A program made the translations under genes and the position numbers. 64,000 bases of DNA from Schistocerca nitens (lineage: Eukaryota; Arthropoda; Insecta; Orthoptera; Acrididae). Shown here piece after piece: positions 54,390 through 64,000 of this stretch. How positions within the stretch are numbered: position 1 is the stretch's first letter; the number at the start of each line of letters is the position of its first letter. The notes beneath the pieces were generated by a model that was not told where the DNA came from, did no database searches, and saw only the letters and a program-made list of their open reading frames with translations. The DNA is taken from contig NC_064618.1 in NCBI RefSeq assembly GCF_023898315.1, positions 188,471,548 through 188,535,547 on the forward strand. The letters are read 5' to 3'.

Positions 54390-57010
54390 AATGAAGTACT
54401 GTTCATAGCTTAGATGAAGGTCCTATGTTAGCATGCACTGCATCCGATGCAACGCTAGGAGTGGAAGGCGCTGCCTCAGTAGAATCAGTGTCATTTACTG
54501 ATAGCAATAGGATGGAGGAACCAAACATAGTTACTTCTACGAAACTTTGTGTTACTCTGGGAAAAGACAGTTCTGAAGGGGAACAAGTTTAGTCTCAGTT
54601 TCCAGACCCATTTGCACTATGGTTAAGGAAGTTAGAAGGACCCGACAGGGAATGTGCTGGAATGTAAGGATTAGAACTGAATGAACGTATTTAAAAAAAT
54701 CGTGCAGCGTCTACCCGAAGAAAGGTTAATTTAGAGCTTAAGAAAACGTGTAACGACTTACCCAGATTAGTCAATACGTTAGCAGGATAGATGGATACTT
54801 TACAAACTGAGCATAATCTAGCGAAAGAAGATGTACAGGAGACAACGGAGCGTTTAGGGAATCTAGGAATCGAAAAGATGAAACGCATACAACAGCATTT
54901 GGCTGAACAGACAAAGAAATCTGAAGGGGAATTCAGCCAGTGCTTAGAAATTAAAGACAGAGATATTGTTGGACATGTAGAAATGGATTTAAAATCTTTA
55001 TACAACAAATAAATAATTTCCTCTCACATAGAGATATTGTTAACACAGAGTACACTATACCTGAGCCAGTTTGCTCAGTAAATAAGGCAACATCTACCAT
55101 ACCACCGTTGTGTAGCAAAAATACCAAGTGTGTGTAAGAAAAAAAGGAAGAAATAGATGTAATAGGCAAGAAAGAAACAGTAATGTACACCGAAGAAACA
55201 TGTGTGACAATACGGATAATTATCCTGGCACGTATAATTAGTTCTGTGTTTCTAAAGCAAGAGGCCACATCACGATTTTCAGGCAACAAATGCCTCTCGT
55301 GGAAGTTGTGCCTACAGTATCGGACATATTGCTACAGGTGAGCCTTATCAAACTCAGATAGTTTCAACCCTACACAGTTAAACAGACATCGAGTAGTCCT
55401 GTAGTATTTATAACAGGAATTAGTCGAACATCAAATGGAACATTTTATGTCAGTGTCAGAGTCTACTGATCTAGTACAAGAAAACAAAACAGAATGGCAA
55501 GCACGGTAATGGTAATCGATCTCCATGCAAGCGTGAAAAGCAGAATCATTCACCCCATCAGAATAATAGTGACAATGGAACTAGAGGTGAGTACAATTAT
55601 ATTAACGGAAGGCCACCGAATGGAAATGATCAGCTGCCGCCTTTTAACAGGAAACGTTGACATGCAGACATATTCAACTCAGGGCAAAAAGGTAAAACGA
55701 AATGAAAAGATAATTGATCTTCTGGACAAGGTGGCTACCCCATAAACTGGTATCAGAGTCACGGACCACCTCGAAACAAGGCCAATATACATAATAATGT
55801 AAGCCATAATCCTGCAAGTCTAGTTCACGGCAATGGCAAAACACTAACCGGAGTGTGAGAACCGTATATGGGACGGACAATATCCGTCCTAGAACGTCTC
55901 AGTTATCAAACTATAATCGTCCAGAATAGACTATCCGATGCTGGCCGTGAGGCGGAGCGAGAGCAACATCGACTTGGTAGGCTATAGTATTGAAACTGTA
56001 TGATTCAAGTAAGGTACTGAACAGCAGCAAGAGCTATTAAACGAATCTCGTTCTCGCCCACAGAAATACACCGAACTAGTAAAAGCCGCGGTCAACGTAA
56101 GTACTTGTGTAATAGCAATGAAACTGGCACTAGATAAAGGCGCTTCAGTTAATGTAGTGAGTCTAGAGTTCTTTAACAGGGTAAATCAGGCCTATAAGCT
56201 ATCCCTGTTGCAAGTAAAAATTACAAGGGACCAGCGCTATTGTCGCTCGGTCACAAGCAACTAAGCAGGTGTGGGTTTCAGTCGGAAAGGAAGCGATATG
56301 TCTCACCATTCTTGTAAAGAATTGGTGGAGGAATGTATAATGAGGTGCTAGTTTCTATGCAGGACGAAACAAATATTGACCTCTCTGTCAGTTAACTCGG
56401 CTGTTTTAATCAAGAAAGGATTTGTACTGGCTAGGTTGAAAGACGAAAGAAATACATGATAAATACTGTTGGCGTATGAGCTTAACACGTATTAGGCCAT
56501 AAGCATTGGAAATTAGCAATAACTTTTGCAATGGAGAATTACATTTTCTAGTACGAAGGAAGAAAATATTCCTGGTAAAACTGAATCGATTTCCACCAAG
56601 ACGGGGGGATCAGCGTAGTCGCTCACTGGCCAACAATCAGAGCTAAATCAATTGTTGACTAAATATTTGGATGTATTTTCAGAGAAACCCGGTATTATAG
56701 AGGGGTATATGTACATACTGAGGTAATTCCACTAACCTTTTACCACGTCACATACACCGCCCCATGGACCAGAAAGGGGTCTGTTACTAATTATATAAGA
56801 AAAATGAAAAGATGTACAGTTATCGAGCCATGTCTTTCAACTTACACCAGTCCGCTAGTTGCGGTGGCAAAAACTCGAGTAAAAACCTGATTCGTTTTGG
56901 TCGCCAGGGGTATCAGTAAAATCATAGTACCAGTACGTACTGGGCCAGAAAATCTGGAGACACAAATCGAAAAATTCCTTGATGGGAAGAACTAGTACAC
57001 TATTCCTCCA
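54390..57010 (+). mobile_element. Fossil internal region of a Ty3/gypsy-like LTR retrotransposon
   Basis: Plus strand, in order: a gag-like part with a charged coiled-coil stretch (about 54790-55010), a polar, Asn-rich part, a retroviral-type aspartic protease core near 56116-56160, and the N-terminal portion of a gypsy-type reverse transcriptase near 56690-57000, where recognisable sequence ends. It is broken in many places (roughly ten or more) and truncated within the RT. No LTR was found on either side. Old. The assignment rests on the order of parts and on the RT text; the superfamily is likely, the lineage unknown. Confidence 0.65.
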
Positions 57011-57367
57011 TGAGTGTCTTCTGACTTTCGCTTTAAATACTGAAATTGTATAGGTTTGGTTTATGTGCTTTTGTTAACTCTTGCGAGTCTGGCGGAGTCA
57101 ATAATCACGTGCCAACGATGGAAAAACTGTTTTGCTGTAAATACCTTATTCTTATGTTTTTTATGGTGGGAAATCCAAATATGATACTTAAAAACTGTAT
57201 CACCCACTATTTCTTCACATTTTACATTTAAATTTGCTAGAGTAAGCCATTTTTTAAATAATTTAAAAGCTTTTATATAGTTAAAATAATTTAAAAAGGA
57301 AGTGTAATGATTGTAGATGACGTTGGTAAGATTGCTGAAAAACATTCTCTAACAAAAAGAAGGTCTA

Positions 57368-59110
57368 TTGTATTTTTGTGTTAACAGATGGTATGTTGTT
57401 TACTGTCAACCTAAACTCACCTTCCTGTTTCCAGTACATGTGCTCAGTAAAACGTCTAATCGTGGTTGTAAAAACTCTTCTGACAATTTTTGTTATATTT
57501 GTGGTGAATTTGTGATTAAAAAACACCAAAGAAACATTACAGACTTTGTGAAAAAGGTTTATGTATCATACTTTGCATTTAAAGTTGGTGAATAAGATAA
57601 ATCGTAGGCGCCACATAAGGTATGTTATATGTGTGTCGAAGATCTGAGAAAATCGTCCAAAAAGGAGAAGATAGCCTGAAGATCTGCTGTTCCTATGATA
57701 TGGATGGAGCCGAGAAAACACCCCAATGATTGCTACTTTTGCAGTGTTGATATTACTGGTCGTAATTAGAAAAACCAGAAGATATAAGCTACCCTAACCT
57801 TCCGCCCACCATCCGATCAGTAGGGCACGTTGTAGATATGCCGGTCCTGAACCACCACATGATTTAAATTCTATTCCAACAGAAGTATCATCTGATGTAC
57901 AATCTGATTTACATGAACCAGATGATGATAAATTCCACTGTAATACAGAAACTCTAGAGCTCAAATTGATTACTCAGGCCGAGCTTAACTAAGTTGTTAG
58001 GGATCTGGCCGTAACGAAAGAAAAAGCTGAAATGCTTGGCTCTAGATTAAAGGAAAGTAACTTATTGGCAGTAGGAACCAGCATACACGTGTACAGAAAG
58101 AGAGAGCATCCATTTTCCAAGTTTTTTCGACAAGAAGGTGATTTGGTGCGCTGCTCAGACATTCTTGGTCTGATGAATGAGTTTAGTATTGAATAAAAAA
58201 AGGAAGACTGCAGGCTGCTTATTGATTCATCCGAAACTAGTTGAAAGGCTGTTTCATTACACAATGGTAACATGTATCCATCTGTACCTGTTGGACTTTC
58301 TCTACTTATGACAGAAAGCTATGAAAACATAGAAATTGTGTTAAGTAAAATATGCCATTCTGCTCATGGTAGGATGATAGCTGCGATCTAAAAGTAACAT
58401 GCACGCTCCTTGGTCAGCAAAGGTGGCTTTACCAAATGTCCATGTTTCTTGTGTGAATGGGAGAGTAGGGCTAGAGATCAACACTGGTGCAGAGAGAACT
58501 GGCCTGTGAGAGAGTCTTTAAAACCTGTTGAGAAGAACATTCTACGCAAAAACCTTGTATATCCCAAAACCGTACTCCTACTACCTGTACTTATAAAGTG
58601 AGGCCTAATGAAACAGTCTTTAAAGGCGTTGCCTAAATATTGGCCATGTTTAAAGTATCTCTGCCAAACGTTTCCATGCCTTTCATAAGCTAAACTAAAA
58701 TAAGGCTTCTTTGTCGGACCTGACGTTAGAAAACTGATGTTTGACATTACCTTGGAATCCACAATGACCTTAAATGAGAAAGAAGCATGGGTATCATTCA
58801 AGCAAGTCATTTCAAAATTATTAGGAAATGATAAAGCCTCATAATGTGGTTCTGTTATAGCTACAATGTTAAAGAAGTTTAAAATCTTGGCATGTTTACA
58901 GAGCCTGAAAGTTCACTTTCTGAACAGTCTACTTCCCGGACAGTATGGGAAATTTTACTGAGGAGGAAGGTGGGCATATTCACCCTAGCAAATACCGTTG
59001 GTCACTTCACCGAGAAGTTCAACAAGTGACTCATAGTAGAAAAAGCTACACAAGAAGCTTCAAAGAAAAATGAGAAAGAAGATACAAACCAATTCCAGCT
59101 GACAAGGGAA
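57368..59110 (+). pseudogene. Broken ORF of a repeat-borne, zinc-finger-like protein family (unnamed)
   Basis: Plus-strand blocks: 'NFCYICGEFVIKKHQRNITD' (57488 on; a C-x2-C pair at about 57491 and 57500) and 'HKVCYMCVEDLRKS' (second C-x2-C, about 57610-57650), together like a ZAD-type zinc-binding module. Then 'DCYFCSVDITGRN' (57727-57766), 'VVRDLAVTKEKAEMLGSRLK' (57991-58050), 'VRCSDILGLMNEFSIE' (58146-58195), 'CPCFLCEWESRARDQHWCRE' (58437-58497), 'DVRKLMFDITLESTM' (58721-58765) and 'EKEAWVSFKQVI' (58779-58812). I remember very similar proteins of about 600 residues, annotated only as uncharacterised, in many arthropod genomes. I know no function. Several stops and shifts interrupt it. A transposase or other element protein is possible but not shown. 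The foldback element starts about 310 bp downstream. Confidence 0.6.
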
Positions 59111-59114
59111 ACCT

Positions 59115-59423
59115 CTATTAACACATATCATTGTTGTAATTAGCTTACTGTAAATATAAACCATGTTTATGTTGTAACAAAGCATTTCATTAATTTCCCC
59201 ATTTACTGTATAGTACAGGATTTTTGTACTATATAGTAAAAAGCATATTGCTCGAAAACTATGGGTGATCCAAAAAAACTAAGCTAGATTGTGATTCAGC
59301 TGATAAAAATCTATAAAGATCAACTATCAAAGTAAAATAGTTGTTCAATAAATTTTTTCGCTGGTCTGTGTGAATCAGTATTCCTCACCAGCAAAAGACG
59401 CGACGGCGATGAACGCTTTTTAA
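59115..59423. other. 3' flank of the zinc-finger-like ORF
   Basis: AT-rich, no coding sense ('agatcaactatcaaagtaaa', 'tagttgttcaataaattttt'). May be the 3' untranslated part of that element. Confidence 0.4.
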
Positions 59424-60183
59424 AAGGGGGGTACGACGTCAAAAAGGCCGACTTGGAGCAGGAGAGGAACCACAAGACATTTTAATGTCCACTTCTATAC
59501 TTTTACAAATTAATTCATAAAACCTAGTCAGCGGGACCAGGAAGGACTCAGGATTCTCACTCATAACAGTGTAAGTTCAAAAACATAGCAAAATAATTTT
59601 TCTATTGCATGTGAAGTTTCATTTACTATTGGTTGTATTTGTTGCTCTGGGTACACTTTTCTTCATAAGTCAGAGAGATTTTTCGATGAATTTTGCACAG
59701 CATACAATCGATACTTACAGGAGCATGAAACTCTTGAATTTATTTAATTTATGAAAACATGAATGAGCTATTATATTTTAAACTTCATGTTCAGAAGAAA
59801 CTCATATTTTGTAGTTAAGTATTTAATTTTTACCACAGTTTTTAATTAATTTGGAAAATTCTGCAGTTTCGTACAACTGTAGGTATGGTTTGTATGATGT
59901 ATAAAATTCATCGAAGTATCTCTCTTACTTACGAAGAAAAGTGTACCTATAACAACAAATGTAATAAACAGTAAGAGAAAAAAATGAGGAAATTTCACAT
60001 CTACAAAAAGTTATTTTGTTATGTTTTTTAACTTCCACTGCTATGAATGTGAATCTTGAATCCTTCCTTGTCATGCTGACAAAGTTTTTGAATTTATTTG
60101 TATAAGTATAGACTGTGGAAATTAAAATATCCTGTAGTGTCTCTCCTGTTTCAAGTCGTCCCATTTGACGTCCTACCCCCCTT
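59424..60183. mobile_element. Foldback-type non-autonomous DNA element with arms of about 315 bp
   Basis: The left arm (59424 to about 59735) and the inverse of the right arm (about 59864-60183) match along their length: 'aaggggggtacgacgtcaaa' / 'aaggggggtaggacgtcaaa', 'ttttaatgtccac' / 'ttttaatttccac', 'caggaaggactcaggattc' / 'caaggaaggattcaagattc', 'gtacacttttcttcataagt' / 'gtacacttttcttcgtaagt', 'ttcgatgaatttt' in both. Identity looks about 80 percent by eye, with one small gap. The centre of about 130 bp is unpaired AT-rich text. TTAA-like text lies at both edges, but no clean target duplication could be fixed. No coding capacity. Confidence 0.88.
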
Positions 60184-60184
60184 A

Positions 60185-61325
60185 AATAGATAATGTAAAC
60201 GAACGCTGACTAGTAGACGGTCGTTACATGAGTATTTAACTATGTATAAACTGTTCCTTCCTTCATTTACACGAGGAGTGCAAAAACACTATCGAAAACT
60301 GTGAGACAAACTTAGTACAGAATGCCAATATTCGTGACTTGTGAATTCGTGAATAAAAACTCTCGAAAAAGTCCAATGCTAGAGAATAATAATTAACCAT
60401 AATGCATTTTACCCAAATCGTTAATGTAAGAGCTACTAAAAATATAATACTCTATTCTGGGTTTATTCCATGCATGCACCTGAGGAGTTTTCCAGCTTAA
60501 GCATAGTACCATCAGCGTGAACGAGATGACGCAACACGAAATATCTACGCCACCAGCCAAGCACATAACAGCTGAGGGTACAAGAGTCGATGTCGTGTTC
60601 CAACTGGGCAATTTCCTTCCAAGCAGCAGCACACACTCACCGACGACGTGACGCAACAGCGGTCACGTCAGGGACCAGCTGCATACGACAGAGAAGACTT
60701 CACGCAAACCTCAAATTTTATTTCAAATTTTCTTATCCGAACTATCAGAAACCATTTGTATATAACGGAAACTACAACACTTTTCAAACCAAACATAAAT
60801 CAGAAAACTTGTAAAACATTACAATAAAATTGTTTCTTCAAACAATATTTATGTAAACACTCTACCAATATGTTTTACTGCATACTTCATGTAAACCACG
60901 TATTGCTTAAATTTTCAGCATAATTCAAACTAAAATCTAGAAGAGAAAGCAGTAAGGGCACAGATGATCTCCATCCTGGTTTTCTTTGAATTCCCATTGC
61001 CTTTCGCCTGAGTAGGGGAGCCATACAGCAATATGTTTTTCGAAGCAAGTGAATAACAATATCTATCCATAACTTAGCACGTATATTATGTCGCAATAAA
61101 TCTGTTATCGAGAATCAATAACTATATAATAAATCTTTGTAAAGGATAACCTTAAACGAGTGTTGACAAATGAACGTAAATGTATGTAAACTGATGTTAA
61201 CATGAGAACTGAGCTATAAGTATGGGCACTAGTGGAACAAAGACAAATGTACTATTGTATAGGTACTCACCTCTAATGCCTGTATTAGATGTTGAAACTA
61301 TGTGCAATTAGCATTCCATGGAACC
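60185..61325. other. No gene seen
   Basis: Unassigned sequence; short open frames only. Confidence 0.4.
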
Positions 61326-61326
61326 A

Positions 61327-61563
61327 AATAGTGTCTCCATACCAAAATATAACAACAATATTTTTTTTTCAAGTGAAGTGCGACATAGAAAAAATATGAC
61401 AGAAATATCTGTGACTATTAAATGCATGAAGACAGTGTTTCATGTGAATAATTAAAAAATTATTCTTTAAATATAAAGAGAATAATGATGTATTTGAAAA
61501 ATAACGATGTCATTCTTCTGTTAGTGTTCACTTGGGGTTTTCAGCAGATTTATTTATGTTAAG

Positions 61564-61617
<54 letters not shown>

Positions 61618-62355
61618 TGCCTTCCGAAGCTTTATTGCGTACACTGCTGACTCAGGTCTTTAATGTAATTGAATGTGATTTACTGACCTAATGTTGAAAT
61701 GTGAGCTGAATTTTATTTGTGGAAGTGTTCAAGAGACGTCAAATAATCAGAGATTTCAGAATTATGGTTTTGTCTGCAGCGAAAAGAAACATTATATCTG
61801 GAGCACTGCAGTCCGCAACCATTGCGCGGCCAATTTAAACTTTACATTATTGTTTTATAGGGAGACGCGTTACTATCAGCCCAAATAATTTAATAATTTT
61901 TCTTCTAACAAAGCTGGAAATATGGACGAGGCAGTTCAATTAAGAATTTGCCTTTCATTTTATGGTACTGCGTGGAATTAAGCCCTGACCTGTACTATCA
62001 CTAACAGGAGAACTACTTTAATTAGAAAGACTGAACATTACCTTTGACCTAGCACGTCGAAAAGCAAAGTGATAGCTGAAAGTATATTTTTTTCACTAAC
62101 ATTTATCAACGTGCATTTGGTTGTGTATTAACGTGTTAGGAAAATATCGATCGCATGTGACTTAGAATTCGCGCAGTGTTGTTAGATTGTTTTCACTGTT
62201 TTATCAGTTGCAGAAATAATACGCCACATACAGACAGTTTCACTGAAACAATAATAGCCATCTTTTCTTAACATAATAGTAACAAACTGAAGTATTAACA
62301 TAATTTCAAAGAATTTGTAAAACGTAAATTAATCAGACTACTACCACATTAAAGT
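61327..62355 (+). repeat. Unclassified 1-kb dispersed repeat R3, copy 2, uninterrupted
   Basis: Colinear with 52015-53890 minus its Tc1-like insert. It gives the best view of the unit: an AT-rich left part, (CT)n at 61566-61612, 'gtgcttgccttccgaagctt', a middle with 'ctgcagcgaaaagaaacatt', and an AT-rich right part. No ORF of note. Confidence 0.85.
61566..61612. repeat. (CT)n microsatellite inside R3 copy 2
   Basis: About 23 uninterrupted CT units at the same relative place as in copy 1. Confidence 0.97.
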
Positions 62356-62359
62356 GTGA

Positions 62360-64000
62360 CTTCATTAATAATTTATTGGTAGGTCTTTTGTCAAAATATA
62401 AATGTGTAATTGTAACTGTAGCTGACCCTTAGTTAAATAGAGTTTTGCTATCCTCTTCCTTAACATATCATTAACCTTGGTCGACACTACAGTGGTTGTG
62501 AAGAGGCAGTCGAATCACACTTGCAGCTGGAGATGTATTTGACATTTTAGACGAAGTTGGATAATTTGTGTGGTAGTGGGTACTCATTTCCACACACGCA
62601 GTTAGTAACGCTATTTCTTCTTTTTACAGACTTTGTGTATACTAGCACTATCTACATGTGACATTCTCTATCGTATGTAGTACCAAGTATATAACACGCG
62701 CCAGTAAGTACTATACACGATGAAAGACTTCAAGGCTATGTGCAAAAGCACACATGTATTCCACTCACTTGATATGAATGGATTGGGGGGTGGGGGGCAG
62801 TGGGTGGTTAGCCTCGCGCTATATACGTTAGCCTCGCCGTGCAGGTGCCACGTGTAGCATAAATAATAGTGCTGGAATGAAATAGTGCAGACAACGATAA
62901 GATTGCCTAGTGATATGAGACCTGCATGAGTCAGTTCCTTCCCACTCGAGACTAAAAAAGTTAACTCTTTCCTGGATTATCTTAATTAATTCAGCGTTTA
63001 GGACTTCCTCCCGCCTTTCCTCTGTACAGCCCTAGCTGATGTAATCACTTACAACAGCTCTTGTAGCACACTGGATTGGTTAGGAGATGCAGGAAGGAAC
63101 CTTTGCGACTGTAACTTGGGAGTGCTGGTAACTAAGCTCCTTGAAATGAATCCCTGGTTGTCATTATGGAGAACTTATTTACGAATACCGTGAAACAATT
63201 TACAACTAAATAAGCGAAACAAGTCGTAACGAAAAGTTACTCGGGAATCTGGTGCATACTTCATATTACCTTATAGATATTCATGTGATCGGTAGAGGAG
63301 TAATTTTCATTTATTTTCAGACTTAATAGGGTATACTGCGTAGTGATATTGTAGTGTGAAACCCTTAATGACAGGCAGGCATTTACTCAGCCAAAGATGG
63401 AGTCCAACAATAATTATTAGATAAAATAAAGGTTTAGATACCGCGGCTGATAGCTGATGGATCCCAAACCAGTTGTTTTCAAGACATGATTCGATCTCAA
63501 GGCTCGTTTTCATCTCCTCTCTCCAAAGAGTCCTGGCCCGCCATATGATACAGACATTACCGATTCCTGCGAGGAAAACAACTTCCATCTCGATACTGTT
63601 GCATTCTGCAGCGCTCATTAAGTCAGCAAATCACTTGTAAAACCTGCAGCGTTCCAAAATTTGGAAGGGAAGATGCTGTCACAAATAAGAGGAACCTCAA
63701 ACAACCTGCCGTTCAAGAGTAATGGGTAGATCGTGAGATCGACTCGTTTAGATGGTTAGGAAGTTGTCACTATCACCGGTAATCATGAGTGCATATTTAG
63801 TCCAGGTGCCGACCGTATGCCACAGCCTGGCTACGTGCCGGCAGCATTTAGAAAGCACCAATCTCAACCAAGGTGTACGAACCAATATCATCATCTAATA
63901 GTTTCATATGCGAAAGGAAAGAAAACAAAGCGACAAAAAGGATTACATTTGGCTGTAACTGATAGCATTATACTTTCCGAAATTATTGAACACTGAGGTG
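62360..64000. other. No gene seen
   Basis: Unassigned. A 103-codon minus frame at 63307-63618 has a hydrophobic stretch ('KPLFYLIIIVGLHLWLSKCL') but no splice context or family match that I can support. Confidence 0.4.

Noticed and set aside
63307-63618. Minus-strand frame with a hydrophobic stretch, considered as a receptor exon
   Set aside because: No receptor signature and no convincing splice sites.

Overview
The window looks like intronic and intergenic DNA from a large, repeat-swollen insect genome. The repeats (tRNA-headed SINEs, RTE LINEs, Tc1-like transposons, a Penelope-like element) and long AT-rich stretches without genes match what I remember of grasshoppers and locusts of the Schistocerca type. 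That is a judgement from memory, not a search. There is no bacterial gene structure, no rRNA, no functional tRNA gene and no CRISPR array.

The only host-gene signal I can support is two minus-strand exons of an insect gustatory-receptor-like (7tm_7) chemoreceptor. An N-terminal exon lies at about 21.9-22.5 kb and a following exon, with a good splice acceptor, at about 1.17-1.47 kb. If both belong to one gene, the intron between them is about 20.4 kb and holds most of the mobile elements of the first third of the window.

Layout. 0-9 kb: a LINE fossil, the second receptor exon, SINEs, an inverted pair of ribozyme-like retroelement tails, a LINE remnant split by a tRNA-like SINE, and a degraded DUF4817-type transposase whose end is tandemly duplicated. 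9-12.1 kb: a Penelope-like element with reverse transcriptase, GIY-YIG nuclease and a hammerhead-like tail. 13.7-18.6 kb: a degraded RTE fragment carrying a nested SINE, then a near-full-length RTE-type LINE on the minus strand with a tRNA-like head at its 5' end. 20.1-21.5 kb: a TA-flanked inverted-repeat transposon holding a SINE. 21.9-22.5 kb: the first receptor exon. 22.7-30.5 kb: two copies of a dispersed repeat, a Tc1-like element, a Jockey-type RT fossil and a duplicated GC-richer block. 34-44.3 kb: four more mobile-element groups, including a second copy of the 24-kb Tc1-like family and an intact Tc1-like transposon with a 340-residue open reading frame. 46.7-53.9 kb: SINEs, a clean solo LTR with a 5-bp target duplication, two more Tc1-like fossils, a Jockey/CR1-type LINE, and the first copy of an unclassified 1-kb repeat. 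54.4-60.2 kb: a Ty3/gypsy-like fossil, a broken zinc-finger-like ORF family I cannot name, and a 760-bp foldback element. 61.3-62.4 kb: the second copy of the 1-kb repeat.

Nothing here forms an operon or pathway. The elements interact only as nested insertions, which give a relative age order. The most promising undescribed material is the zinc-finger-like ORF next to the foldback element, the tRNA-headed LINE, and the intron-like gap and ribozyme-like tail of the Penelope element.
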